Below are positions 10,474 to 19,072 of a stretch of 38,494 nt of DNA, one piece after another (the first letter of the stretch is position 1; every line of letters begins with the position of its first letter). This DNA comes from Streptomyces sp. ISL-43. GTDB taxonomy: Bacteria > Actinomycetota > Actinomycetes > Streptomycetales > Streptomycetaceae. The position numbers and the translations under genes were made by a program. Location of the stretch: positions 1 through 38,494 of the forward strand of contig NZ_JAGGOT010000020.1 in the NCBI RefSeq assembly GCF_018614195.1, given 5' to 3'. Below the pieces are notes generated by a model. It had not been told where the DNA came from. It searched no databases and saw nothing but the letters and a program-made list of their open reading frames with translations.

Positions 10474-11478
10474 ATGACGCAGACGCGCAGCGAGCCGGAA
10501 CCCTTGGGCCCGGATGCCGAAGCGCAACCGGCAGCCGATCCCGAGGCCGAGCCTGGGCCTGAGCCCGAAGCCGAAGCTGGGGCCGAGCCCGAGCCCGAAG
10601 CCGAAGCCGAAGCCGAAGCTGGAGCCGAGCCGGAGCCGGAGCCCGAAGGCGAGGCCGGGACGGCAGCGCCGCAGTCCGAGCCCGAGCCGGTTGCCTCCCG
10701 GCCGCCCTGGGGACGGCTCGGCACGGTGATGCTGGCCGCCGCCGGGGTGGTGCTCAGCGCCGTCGTCGCCGCGGTCGTGTCCGCGTACCTCGACATCTGG
10801 TCGGTGCGCGAACCCCCGCCCGGTGCTCCCCGGATCAGCGCGAGCTCCGAGGTCTGGTGGGACCTGTTGAGCGACCACCACCTGGTGCGGTCCGCGCCGG
10901 GCTCGGCGTACGACAAGGACCCGATGCGCTTCAACGACCCCGAGGCCACGCTCGCCCACATGGTCACCGAAGGCGGTACCAACGCGGGCATGATGCGGGT
11001 CCGGCTGATCCTCACGAACTTCACCCGCACGCCCGCCACCATCACCTCCGTCCGCGCCCGGATCGAGCGCAAGCACCCCGCGCCCGACGGTCCGCTCTTC
11101 CACTGCGGAGGACCCCAGGGAGGCTCTCAGGTCACCCGGGTGTTCCTCGATCTGTCCACCCCCGAGCGGCCCGCCGTGGAGCGGGACCCCGCGGGCGTCC
11201 CGACCGGGCAGTACCCCAGCAGCGTGGTCCAGATGGCGGCCCAGGGGGATCCCGCCTACTTCGACATAGAGATCAAAGCGGACAACGTGACGGGTCCGGC
11301 CGTCACCTACGAGTTCGTGCTCGACGTCACCTACACGCAGGGAGACGGGCCGCAGCACCTCCTCGTGGACCAGGCGGGCCGCCCCTTCGCCCTCGCCCAG
11401 GGAATCCCGACCTGGAGCACGGGATTCCGTTGCGACGGCCGCGGGTGGGTCGCCGGTACCGCCGGGACCACCGGATGA
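10474..11478 (+). CDS. Membrane-anchored protein with Glu/Pro/Ala-rich cytoplasmic tail
   Basis: This 334-residue protein begins with an acidic low-complexity segment (about residues 5-75, runs of EPEPEAEAEA). One transmembrane helix follows (VMLAAAGVVLSAVVAAVVSA). An extracytoplasmic beta-rich domain ends with VDQAGRPFALAQG. ATG at 10474 has GGGGGAG just upstream. Its stop overlaps the next start (ATGA at 11475-11478), so the two are translationally coupled. The C-terminal motif recurs twice in the partner, suggesting a shared domain. No known family is assigned. Confidence 0.7.
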   Translation: MTQTRSEPEPLGPDAEAQPAADPEAEPGPEPEAEAGAEPEPEAEAEAEAGAEPEPEPEGEAGTAAPQSEPEPVASRPPWGRLGTVMLAAAGVVLSAVVAAVVSAYLDIWSVREPPPGAPRISASSEVWWDLLSDHHLVRSAPGSAYDKDPMRFNDPEATLAHMVTEGGTNAGMMRVRLILTNFTRTPATITSVRARIERKHPAPDGPLFHCGGPQGGSQVTRVFLDLSTPERPAVERDPAGVPTGQYPSSVVQMAAQGDPAYFDIEIKADNVTGPAVTYEFVLDVTYTQGDGPQHLLVDQAGRPFALAQGIPTWSTGFRCDGRGWVAGTAGTTG

Positions 11479-12965
11479 AGAGGGGCCGTTCCGTGGCCGC
11501 CGTGACCGCCGCCGTCCTCGTCCTCGCGCTGTGCTCGGCCCTCACCGTTGCGGGGCTGCGCGCGCGGTTCCCCGTACCGCCCGCCTCCGGCGTGCACGCG
11601 ACCGGTGCGCCACTGCTCGGGGTGAACGGGGACCCCTGGACCGCGACCCTGCCGCGGCTCGGCCAGAAGCCGCCGGCCGCTCTGATGCGCGACGCGCTGG
11701 GCTGCGCCCCGCTGTTCGGGTGGGCCACCGAAGCGCGCGCCGTGCCCCGCGGGCAGGTCACGGTCGCCTACGCCGTCGGGGCGTCACCCTCCCGCGCGGC
11801 GGTCGTGCGCGGAATCCGCGTGGTCAAGGGGCCGCGGCTGCCCGCCCCGCGGGGGGACGACGTCGGCTGCGCCTCCAACGGCGGAGACGAACGGCAGGGC
11901 GCCCTGACGATGGCCGACGACAAACCGGTGCTGCCCGTCCGCCTCTCACTGGACGCCGAGGCCCCCCGGGAGAACGCCGTGCTTCCCGTGCGGGCCGGTG
12001 GCTCGGCCACCGGAATGGTCAGCGTCACGACGGCCGACTGCACCTGCGCCTGGTGGCTCGAACTGGACGTGGAGGAGGACGGCGGGCGGACCACCGTCCG
12101 CGTGGACGACGACGGCCGGCCCTTCGCCCTCGCCCCACCGGCGACCCCGCTCGCCACCTCCGCCGACGAGGCGCTCAACGTACCGCGCCCGTTGTCCCGG
12201 GCCTTCGGCGATCCGCGGCCCACCCGGGCCGGAGTCTCCGTGGCCGCCGTACTGGTGCCGAGGCGGGAGAGCTGGGAGGTGGAGTCCGACAGGCCCCAGG
12301 ACCCGGCGAAGGACGTGGGCGGCGAGGCGACCCTGGGCGGCGTGGCCTGCCGCCGCATGTACGCGTCCGTACTGCGGGGCGGTGGTGTCCCGGCCGGGGA
12401 GCACGAGCTCCAACTCGAGATCAGTGGGCCCGCCGGTACGGAGGGGGCCGTACTGGACGCGGCGGTACGGCTCGAATCGGTCCGGGAGGACGCCGGGCAG
12501 CGCTACCGGTACTCGTGCGCGCCGTCCGGCGTGGACGCGCACGCCGGGTACGACAGGCCGGACATCGTACGGAACCTGTACCCCGACACGCTGCACGCGC
12601 TGGGTCCGTTTCCCAGCGGCTCGCTGAGGTACGACCCGTACTGGACTCCCGAGCAGGGCGTGGGCAAGACGATGCCGCTCGCCGTGGACGAGGAGTTCAC
12701 CCTCTCCAGGGCGGAACTGAGCGGCGGCCCCGGCGCCGCCGGGATCTCCGCCGTCATCGGCCCCGAGCAGGTCACTTTCGGGTTCACGGTGGAGGTGACC
12801 ATCACCCTGCCGACGGGCGAGCGTGCCGAGTTCAAGCTCTCCGACCACGGACAGCCGTTCCTCCTCGGGCCGGGCACGGGCAAGCTGAACGCCTTGCACC
12901 AGGAGGACCACCACGAGCCGCTGAGTGGTCCGCACTACGATTACGAGGCGCCCGCCGACCAGTAG
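11475..12965 (+). CDS. Exported/membrane-anchored protein with a duplicated domain, coupled to upstream gene
   Basis: This 496-residue protein has an N-terminal signal/anchor (MKRGRSVAAVTAAVLVLALC) and a long extracytoplasmic part. The motif DGRPFAL near residue 219 and a related HGQPFLL near 461 match GRPFAL at the end of the upstream protein. It therefore looks like a tandem duplication of the same beta domain. Several cysteines (DALGCAPLFG, DVGCAS, TADCTCAWW) may form disulfides. The ATG overlaps the upstream TGA by 4 nt, which indicates coupled synthesis and probably a complex. The function is unknown. Confidence 0.7.
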   Translation: MKRGRSVAAVTAAVLVLALCSALTVAGLRARFPVPPASGVHATGAPLLGVNGDPWTATLPRLGQKPPAALMRDALGCAPLFGWATEARAVPRGQVTVAYAVGASPSRAAVVRGIRVVKGPRLPAPRGDDVGCASNGGDERQGALTMADDKPVLPVRLSLDAEAPRENAVLPVRAGGSATGMVSVTTADCTCAWWLELDVEEDGGRTTVRVDDDGRPFALAPPATPLATSADEALNVPRPLSRAFGDPRPTRAGVSVAAVLVPRRESWEVESDRPQDPAKDVGGEATLGGVACRRMYASVLRGGGVPAGEHELQLEISGPAGTEGAVLDAAVRLESVREDAGQRYRYSCAPSGVDAHAGYDRPDIVRNLYPDTLHALGPFPSGSLRYDPYWTPEQGVGKTMPLAVDEEFTLSRAELSGGPGAAGISAVIGPEQVTFGFTVEVTITLPTGERAEFKLSDHGQPFLLGPGTGKLNALHQEDHHEPLSGPHYDYEAPADQ

Positions 12966-13013
12966 GACCACCTGCCCTCGGCAACGGCGCGGACGCGGAC
13001 GTAGGTTGGGCGG

Positions 13014-13568
13014 ATGTCTACGCTGCCTGTGATCCTGTTGCTGTCGGGAAGCCTGAGGTCCGGCTCCACCAACGAGTGCGTGCTGCGCACCGCGGAGGCC
13101 GTGGCGCCCTCGCGGGTGCGGACCGTCCACTACGACGGGCTGGGGGAGCTTCCCCACTTCAACCCCGACGACGACGCCGATCCGCTGCCGGCCCCCGTGG
13201 CCGGGCTGCGCGCGGCGATCGGCGAGGCGGCGGCGGTCCTGATCTGCACCCCGGAGTACGCGGGCACCCTGCCCGGTTCGTTCAAGAACCTGCTGGACTG
13301 GACGGTCGGCGGCACCGAGATCTGCGACAAGCCGGTCGCCTGGGTGAACGCGGCCGCCCCGGGGCGCGGCCAGGGCGCCGAGGCCGCGCTGCGGACGGTG
13401 CTCGGCTATACCGGCGCCGACGTCGTGGAGCCGGCGTGCGCACGGATTCCCGTGGACCGCGGGATGGTGGGCGCGGACGGGATCATCACCGATGAGGGGG
13501 TGCGCGAGCAGCTCGGCGAGGTGCTCGCACTGCTGGCCGCGCCCCCGTCCCCGTCCCCGTCCTCGTAG
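13014..13568 (+). CDS. NADPH-dependent FMN reductase family protein
   Basis: This 184-residue flavodoxin-like protein has the FMN phosphate-binding loop SGSLRSGSTNE at residues 11-21 and the family motif TPEYAGTLPGSFKNLLDW near 79-96. Such enzymes reduce FMN, quinones or similar electron acceptors with NAD(P)H in the cytoplasm. The C-terminus ends in a Pro-Ser tract encoded by short CCCCGT repeats. GGGCGG lies just before ATG 13014. It is convergent with the truncated hydrolase, with 4 bp between the stops. Confidence 0.88.
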   Translation: MSTLPVILLLSGSLRSGSTNECVLRTAEAVAPSRVRTVHYDGLGELPHFNPDDDADPLPAPVAGLRAAIGEAAAVLICTPEYAGTLPGSFKNLLDWTVGGTEICDKPVAWVNAAAPGRGQGAEAALRTVLGYTGADVVEPACARIPVDRGMVGADGIITDEGVREQLGEVLALLAAPPSPSPSS

Positions 13569-13572
13569 GGAT

Positions 13573-14085
13573 TCAACGGGCGAGCGTGAACTCGTCGACC
13601 AGCTTGACGAATTCGTCCTCCTTCTCGAAGAACGCGACGTGCCCGGCGTCGATCTCGGCGTACGTGCTCATCGCGATCGCGGCGTGCAGGGCGCGGCTGT
13701 TCTCCACCGGGACGGTGATGTCCAGGGCGGCGCCGATGACGAGCGTCTGGGCCGCGATGCGCGGCAGCAGGGCGCGGATGTCGATGCGGGTGTCGAGGTC
13801 CACGTGGCGCAGGGTGCCGGGGGTGGGCGGCATGTTGGGGATCAGGAGTTCCACCTGCTCGCGGCCGATCGCGTTGAGGAACCGGCGGCTGAAGCCGGTC
13901 ATGGCGACCGAGCGCCCGAAGGCGGCCGGGTCGCAGGTGCCGAGCTGCTTCCACAGGGCGAAGAGGTTGCGCAGGTACTCGTCGCCGTCGGTGTGGGCCC
14001 ATCCGGCGACCAGGATCAGCCGGCGTACGAGGTCGGGGCGCAGGGCGGCGACGGCGGCGGACACCGGCGCGCCCATGGAGAAGCC
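13573..14085 (-). pseudogene. Alpha/beta hydrolase, N-terminal half deleted
   Basis: The minus strand from 14085 to 13573 encodes the C-terminal about 170 residues of an alpha/beta hydrolase. It starts exactly at the nucleophile elbow GFSMG, continues with RPDLVRRLILVAGW, an Asp strand (LVIGAALDITVP) and the catalytic His (EIDAGHVAFFE). The first half, with the oxyanion loop, is missing. Upstream of 14085 the frame is out-of-frame translation of the opposite regulator gene. It shares a single junction at about 14086 with that regulator, so both lost their 5' ends in one event. Confidence 0.8.
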
Positions 14086-14086
14086 C

Positions 14087-14683
14087 CGCGACCACCTCCA
14101 CCTGCTCGCCGGGCACCGCCCGCCCGCCGGACGCATCGCCGGCGACCAGGTCGGCGCGGGCCTGCTGCACCTGCTGGACCAGCTGCCCGGAACCCCGGCC
14201 CAGGTCCTCGGCGACCTGGGCGACGTACTGGCCCAGAACGACATGGCGCGCAACCTGCTGGGCGGCGTGTGCACGGTGTCCGAGCACGGCCGCAACGTGA
14301 TCTGGCGCTGGTTCGCCGACCCGGCCGCGCGCGACGCCTACCCGGCCGACGAACACGAGCGGTACAGCCGGGTCCACGTCGCGGACCTGCGCGCGGCCGT
14401 CGCCCGGCGGGCCGCGGACCCGGCCGCGACCCGCCTGGTGGAGCGGCTGCGGGAGGCCAGCGAGGAGTTCGCCGACCTGTGGGAACTGCATGAGGTCGCC
14501 GTCCGCCGCCACAGCCGCATGCGCGTGATCCACCCGGTCGTCGGCCCCGTGGACCTCGACTGCCAGGTGCTCCTCGCCACGGAGGGCGACCAGCGACTGA
14601 TCCTGCTCACCCCGCCGCCCGGGACGGACTCGGCCGACCGCCTGGCCCTCCTGCGGGTGGTGGGCAGCGAGCAGTTCACGTAG
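14087..14683 (+). pseudogene. MmyB-type XRE regulator, N-terminal HTH deleted
   Basis: About 198 residues remain, beginning with RDHLHLLAGHRPP, the usual end of the HTH part. The MmyB-like ligand-binding domain follows (VLAQNDMARNLLGG, NVIWRWFADPAAR, VVGPVDLDCQVLL). The helix-turn-helix that should precede it is absent: the bases to the left belong to a hydrolase on the other strand. Intact relatives are about 280 residues. The C-terminal stop at 14683 is normal and overlaps the ClC gene end by 8 bp. Without the HTH it cannot bind DNA as its family does. Confidence 0.8.
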
Positions 14684-16019
14684 ACGGCCCGGGCGCCGCG
14701 GGCCCGAGCGGCAGCAGCTCGGTGACGACGAAGGCGACGACGGCCGCGAGGATCACGACGGGCATCATGGCGGAGCCGCCCAGGAGCAGGACCACGAGCA
14801 CCACGCTGCTCACCGGCAGCCGCAGCGTGGTGGCCGAGGCTGCGGCCATGCCCGCCGCCATCGCCGGTACGACGCCCAGACCCGGCAGGGGCGAGAGCAG
14901 GATGCCCGCCGCGGCGCCGAGGAAGAGTGCCGGGAACACGGGGCCGCCCCGCAGGCTGCCGAGGCAGAGCGTGTAGGCGGCGCCCTTGAACAGCAGGACG
15001 GCGAGCAGTGCGCCGATACCCCACGCGTGCGGGTCGGCGGCCAGTTCGGCGAGGGTGGACTGGCCGGAGGAGGCGACGTTCACGGGTGAGCGGCCGGTGA
15101 TCAGGGCGTAGAGGGCGGCGCAGGCCGCGGCGCCGAGGGCGCACAGGACGGTCCGTACGAGCGGCCGCGCCGCGACGTAGACGGCGATCCGCCGGGCACC
15201 TGCCAGCAGCGGGTGCAGGACCGCGGCCAGGGCCACGGCGATGACCAGCGCCCAGAGCACGTCCGGAACGTCCAGGCGCGGGACCGGTGCTGACAGTTTC
15301 AAGGAGAGGTCGCCCGTCTCCAGCCCGGTCCAGCGGCCGAGTCCCGTGAACACCAGGGCGCCGACTCCGCTGGAGAGCAGGGAAGGGAGCATGACCGCGA
15401 ACAACTGCGGCCCGCCCACCCCCGCGACCTCGATGAGGAGCACCGCGGCGATCAGCGGGTTGCCGAAGATCGCGGAGATGGCCGCCGCCGCTCCGGCCGC
15501 GCCCAGGAGGGCGACGCTCCGCGGGGTCGCCGGCGCCCGCGCGAGGTTCCGGAACACCAGGGCCAGGCCGCCGCCCAGGGCGATCAGCGGGGCCTCCGGT
15601 CCGAGAACGGCGCCGAACGGCAGGCAGGCCACCGCCGCGAGGATGACACCGGGCAGCGCGGCCGACGAAGGGCCCGCGGTGTTCAGTCCGGCGGCGGGGA
15701 CGTGGCCGCCCGCACCGGGCAGGTGGGTGACGACCAGGCCGACGACGGTTCCGGCGACGAGCAGCAGGGGGAAGGGCCACCACCAGGGCGGGGCGTCCAG
15801 GCCCACGGCGTGGGGCAGGTCCGCCCACAGCGCGTGCTCCAGTTCGTGCAGCAGGACGAGGAACCAGAAGGCGGCGAGGGACACCGGGATGCCGATGAGC
15901 GCGCAGAAGCCGAGCACCTTGAGATAGCCGGGACTGCGGAGCATGTGCCGCAGCAGGTCGGCCTCCCGCGGTTGCGTTCCGCCGGCCGGCGGGCCGGATC
16001 CGGTACGCGGCTCCGTCAT
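14676..16019 (-). CDS. ClC-family chloride channel / transporter
   Basis: This 447-residue polytopic membrane protein has the ClC signatures: GAGGHVP (residues 102-108, equivalent of GSGIP), GPEAP (140-144, whose Glu corresponds to the gating glutamate of GREGP) and GGPVFPALFLG (equivalent of GGIFAP). Several hydrophobic helices flank them. Keeping the gating Glu is usual for H+/Cl- exchangers, but one position does not settle exchanger against channel. ATG at 16019 follows AGGAAGGAAGAGG. The K+ channel gene lies 58 bp upstream in the same direction, so they may be co-transcribed. Confidence 0.92.
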   Translation of the reverse strand: MTEPRTGSGPPAGGTQPREADLLRHMLRSPGYLKVLGFCALIGIPVSLAAFWFLVLLHELEHALWADLPHAVGLDAPPWWWPFPLLLVAGTVVGLVVTHLPGAGGHVPAAGLNTAGPSSAALPGVILAAVACLPFGAVLGPEAPLIALGGGLALVFRNLARAPATPRSVALLGAAGAAAAISAIFGNPLIAAVLLIEVAGVGGPQLFAVMLPSLLSSGVGALVFTGLGRWTGLETGDLSLKLSAPVPRLDVPDVLWALVIAVALAAVLHPLLAGARRIAVYVAARPLVRTVLCALGAAACAALYALITGRSPVNVASSGQSTLAELAADPHAWGIGALLAVLLFKGAAYTLCLGSLRGGPVFPALFLGAAAGILLSPLPGLGVVPAMAAGMAAASATTLRLPVSSVVLVVLLLGGSAMMPVVILAAVVAFVVTELLPLGPAAPGPST

Positions 16020-16077
16020 GGGCCTCTTCCTTCCTGGGGTCGCCGGGCCCGGCCGGCAACGACTCGTCCTCTGGCGA

Positions 16078-16650
16078 TCACGCCTCGTCCTCGGGGAACC
16101 ACGACTCGTCCACCGGCGATCGCGCGACCTCCCCTCGCCTGCGCACCCCGATCCTGACCGCGCCGAAGAGGACCTTGGCGATCACTCCCACCACGATCAG
16201 ATCGGCGATCATCTGCCCGGTCGTCAGCGCACGGGCGGCCTGGCTCGTGGGCGCGATGTCCCCGAATCCCACGGTCGCGAACACGGTGACGGTGAAATAC
16301 AGGGCGTCGGTCCGGCTCAGCGGCTCCGAGAACGACTGCGGAAGCTCCTTCGAGAAGAGGAAGTACGTCGCGGAGAACAGCACCAGGAACAGCGGGACGG
16401 CGGTGGCCAGCGCCTCGATGGCGCGCAGCCGCGGATACTCCGCATGGGTGATGGCGGTGATCTGCCAGGCGACCAGGCCGCTGAAGAGGGCCAGGCCGAG
16501 TACCAGCAGTACGAGGGTCAGGACGCCGAACCCGCCCTCCAGGGGGACCAGGTAGTACAGCGCCGTGAGCAGGACGACCGAGGCCGCCGAGCGGAGCAGG
16601 TGCTCCGCCAGCAAGCGGCGGTGCCGACGGCCCGGCTCAGACAGCAGCAC
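16078..16650 (-). CDS. Two-pore-helix type potassium channel protein
   Basis: This 190-residue membrane protein carries the K+ selectivity filter TVGFGD at residues 126-131. The filter is preceded by a pore helix (RTDALYFTVTVFA) and followed by a last transmembrane helix (MIADLIVVGVIAKVLFGAV). Two or three hydrophobic segments occupy residues 20-100. There is no voltage sensor or RCK domain, and the C-terminus is short, basic then acidic. GTG at 16650 is the only plausible start and lacks a strong ribosome binding site. It sits upstream of the ClC gene. Confidence 0.9.
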   Translation of the reverse strand: MLLSEPGRRHRRLLAEHLLRSAASVVLLTALYYLVPLEGGFGVLTLVLLVLGLALFSGLVAWQITAITHAEYPRLRAIEALATAVPLFLVLFSATYFLFSKELPQSFSEPLSRTDALYFTVTVFATVGFGDIAPTSQAARALTTGQMIADLIVVGVIAKVLFGAVRIGVRRRGEVARSPVDESWFPEDEA

Positions 16651-16896
16651 GGGCCCGTGTCTTCGGCTTCTCCCTCATGACGACTCCTCGCGCACGACCG
16701 GGCGGTTCCCGCGCCCCTCCCCTGGCGGACGGAGCTCTCCGGCCATTGCAGCATTCGTCTGATCGACTCGCACTCCGGGGAGGAGCGCGAGAGCGACCAG
16801 ACCGAGTGGCGAAATGCCGGATACGGGCGATTCCGTCATTGTTCTCGTGGAAGGGCGGTCGCTGCCGCCGCGAACCGCGCCCCGAGGAGTTCCACC

Positions 16897-17748
16897 GTGC
16901 CCGAACCGGAGGCCGGACCCCTCCTGCGCGCCGTCCCCGGCTGGATGCGGAAACACACCCCGCTGCTGGGCCGGCTCCTGGAGCAGCTCGCGACCGTGAG
17001 GATCCTGGACTGCGCGACCAGGCTGGCTGCCCAGGCCTTCCTCGGCGCCGTGCCGGCCGTCTTCGTCATGGCGGCGCTCGCCCCCGCCTGGCTCCAGGAC
17101 CAGCTGATCTCGTCCATCCGTACGACACTGGGGCTCCAGGGCGCCGCACTGGACCCGGTGCGCTCCGTGTACTCCGCCACCGATCCCACGGCGACCGTGA
17201 GCACGGGCTGGGTGGGGGTCGTGGTGACGCTGTTGTCGGCGACCGCGTGCAGCCGCGCCCTGCAGAAGACGTGCGAGCGCTCCTGGCACCTGCGCAAGGC
17301 CAAGGCCCGGGTCGCCGCGTGGCGGTGGGTGGCCTGGCTCGTCGTATGGCTGATCGCCCTGCTGTTCCAGGGGCCGGTGCAGACGGCCTTCGGCACCGGC
17401 CGGGCCGCCGGTTTCGCCCTCGCCGTGATCAGCGGAACGCTGCTGTGGTGGTGGACGCAGCACCTGCTGCTCGGCGGCCGGATCCCGTGGCTGCCGCTGC
17501 TGCCCGGCGCGGTGCTGGCCGGGGTCGGGGAGCAGCTCCTGTCACTGGCGTCGAGGATCTACATGCCCCATGCCGTCCAGCGCAGCATGGAGCAGTTCGG
17601 CAGCCTCGGCTCGGTCTTCGTCCTGCTGTCCTGGCTCATCATGCTCTTCATCGTCATCACCCTCGCCATCGCCGTCGGGTACGTGGTGGCCCACGAACCG
17701 CTCCCGGCCGGCTGGCTCCGCACGCCCGTCGCCCCCTCGACGCCGTGA
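16897..17748 (+). CDS. YihY/BrkB-family inner membrane protein
   Basis: This 283-residue protein has about six hydrophobic segments and the YihY/BrkB pattern: a basic N-terminus, AAQAFLGAVPAVFVMAALAP, a central RAWR-like patch (RVAAWRWVAWLVVW) and a C-terminal LSWLIMLFIVITLAIAVG. The molecular function of the family is not settled; the old ribonuclease BN name is not supported. GTG at 16897 follows GAGGAG. The gene is divergent from the K+ channel gene, with a 246-bp spacer in which no clear promoter can be identified. Confidence 0.85.
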   Translation: MPEPEAGPLLRAVPGWMRKHTPLLGRLLEQLATVRILDCATRLAAQAFLGAVPAVFVMAALAPAWLQDQLISSIRTTLGLQGAALDPVRSVYSATDPTATVSTGWVGVVVTLLSATACSRALQKTCERSWHLRKAKARVAAWRWVAWLVVWLIALLFQGPVQTAFGTGRAAGFALAVISGTLLWWWTQHLLLGGRIPWLPLLPGAVLAGVGEQLLSLASRIYMPHAVQRSMEQFGSLGSVFVLLSWLIMLFIVITLAIAVGYVVAHEPLPAGWLRTPVAPSTP

Positions 17749-17758
17749 CGCCACGCGG

Positions 17759-17962
17759 CTACCGCTCCCCGGCCTGCCCTGCCCGCCCGGCCTGGTCGGA
17801 GGTGCGGCCGCCGGCCGCGAGCAGGGAGAGGACGGCGAGTACGGCGAGCAGGATGAGGGCCAGCAGCAGGACGGTGAGCACCGTCGGGTGGTTCCACAGC
17901 GCGAACACGAGCGCGAGTACGAGCAGTACGCCGGTGGTGAGCAGGCGCCGGTGGGCCTGCAC
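17759..17962 (-). CDS. Small two-helix membrane protein
   Basis: This short frame (67 residues from GTG 17962) has two hydrophobic segments, TTGVLLVLALVFALW and TVLTVLLLALILLAVLAVLS, and a polar tail. The frame is open further upstream, but no ATG or GTG is found there before it runs into the hydrolase. It is convergent with the YihY gene, with 10 bp between the stops. No family is recognised. Confidence 0.45.
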   Translation of the reverse strand: MQAHRRLLTTGVLLVLALVFALWNHPTVLTVLLLALILLAVLAVLSLLAAGGRTSDQAGRAGQAGER

Positions 17963-18027
17963 CCAGGTGCCGACCCGCCCGGGCGGGCGACTCGTCGCGC
18001 GGACCCTGGCCGCCCTATCCTGAGGCC

Positions 18028-18792
18028 TCAGCGGCCGAGGTACCGCTCGACCGCCGCGGCGACGGCCTCGGGGGACTCCTCCGGTGCGTAGTGCCCGGTG
18101 TTCTGGAGCACCTCGAGCTGGGCATTCGGGTACCACTGCATCCAAGTGGCCCGCATGGCCTCGGGTCCCAGCGCCGGGTCGTTCGCACCCGCCAGGAGGA
18201 GGACCGGGGCCGGGTTGCCTTCCACCCGCTCGTGGACGTCGACGCGCGCCCAGGAGTCCAGGTACGCGCGGAAGGCCGTCGCCGAGGAGCGCCCCACCGA
18301 GTGGCTGACCATGGCGTCCAGCCATGCGCTGTCGCGCTGCCCGCCGGTGGTGTGGTCGATGATCGCCCTGCGGTTGGCGGGATTCCTCGCGGCCCCGGCG
18401 AACAGCTCCCACATCTCGCCCTCGAGCGGGAAACCGGACGCGGGCACCGCCGAGATGCCGATGATCGAGCGGATGCGCGACGGGGCGTCCAGCAGCATCA
18501 GCTGGGCGGCCTTGCCGCCCATGGAGTGGCCGATGACCGAGAAGGACTCCCAGCCCAGGTGGTCGGCCACGGCGAGGGCGTCCTCGGCGACCTCCTGCAT
18601 CGTGAACGTGCCGTCGGTGTCGATCGCCTCGCCGTACCCGCGGCAGTCCAGGAACGCGTAGCTGAACGCGTCCCCGTTCAAGTGTTCGCGCATCGGGTCG
18701 AAGCTCGACCGGTCGCCGAACCAGTTGTGCAGCAGGAGGGCTCGTTCGCTGCCGGTGCCCAGTACGTCGTGCGGAAGGACCTGTCCTGTCAC
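18028..18792 (-). CDS. Alpha/beta fold hydrolase
   Basis: This 254-residue cytoplasmic alpha/beta hydrolase has a complete triad: nucleophile elbow GHSMGG near residue 94, an Asp strand (VLLLAGANDPALG) and a late His (LQNTGHYAPEE). The LLLHNWFGDRSSFDP region supplies the oxyanion loop. It resembles esterase or haloperoxidase-like members, and the substrate cannot be told. GTG at 18792 is the start. The gene is the last ordinary one before the first tRNA/integrase remnant module. Confidence 0.88.
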   Translation of the reverse strand: MTGQVLPHDVLGTGSERALLLHNWFGDRSSFDPMREHLNGDAFSYAFLDCRGYGEAIDTDGTFTMQEVAEDALAVADHLGWESFSVIGHSMGGKAAQLMLLDAPSRIRSIIGISAVPASGFPLEGEMWELFAGAARNPANRRAIIDHTTGGQRDSAWLDAMVSHSVGRSSATAFRAYLDSWARVDVHERVEGNPAPVLLLAGANDPALGPEAMRATWMQWYPNAQLEVLQNTGHYAPEESPEAVAAAVERYLGR

Positions 18793-18978
18793 AACATCCC
18801 CTGCTCATCAGGTGGTCGCGGGCGGCCGGCGGTCACCGGCGATCAAGTCTCGCGACCTCCGTCAGGGGATGGCAACGCGACACCCCGGGCCGCTGGTCCC
18901 CAGCCGCAGGTCCTACACGTCGGCCGCGGGGAGGCTGTGACCCGGGCGGCCCGCCTTGGGATCAGTTGCGCAAGCGCC
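18793..18978. other. Non-coding spacer between hydrolase and tRNA/integrase module A
   Basis: No open frame with gene-like features is seen. The right part (about 18930-18978) may continue the integrase-like remnant that becomes clear at 18969-18990, but this is too degraded to translate. Confidence 0.3.
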
Positions 18979-19071
18979 GCGGAGCCCCTGCCCAGGCGTA
19001 GGCAACACAACAGACCCAGGTCACTGACCTGGGGCTGTTGTGTCCGAGCGATGACGGGAATCGAACCCCTT
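18979..19071 (-). repeat. Module A: integrase 3'-end trace, hairpin and tRNA 3'-end remnant
   Basis: Bases 18979-18990 (GCGGAGCCCCTG) match the end of the integrase pseudogene at 38170-38181, and the preceding TGCGCAAG is also shared. A strong hairpin follows, then at 19052-19070 the segment GATGACGGGAATCGAACCC, the reverse complement of a tRNA T-arm and start of the acceptor strand. The same 19 bp occur in modules B and C. The glycosyltransferase stop codon begins 3 bp after it. It is interpreted as a decayed attachment-site junction. Confidence 0.6.
19005..19043. terminator. Long hairpin of module A
   Basis: A 19-step stem (9 bp, one A-G mismatch, 9 bp) closes a very small loop. The inner arms CCCAGGTCA and TGACCTGGG closely match the cores of the hairpins in modules B and C. 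It is a probable terminator, originally of a tRNA gene, and now follows the glycosyltransferase operon. Confidence 0.75.
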
Positions 19072-19072
19072 C

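Noticed and set aside
11531..13495. A 654-codon plus-strand frame overlapping the coupled envelope protein and the FMN reductase
   Set aside because: It is a shifted frame across two real genes with arginine-rich translation, no ribosome binding site and no domain.
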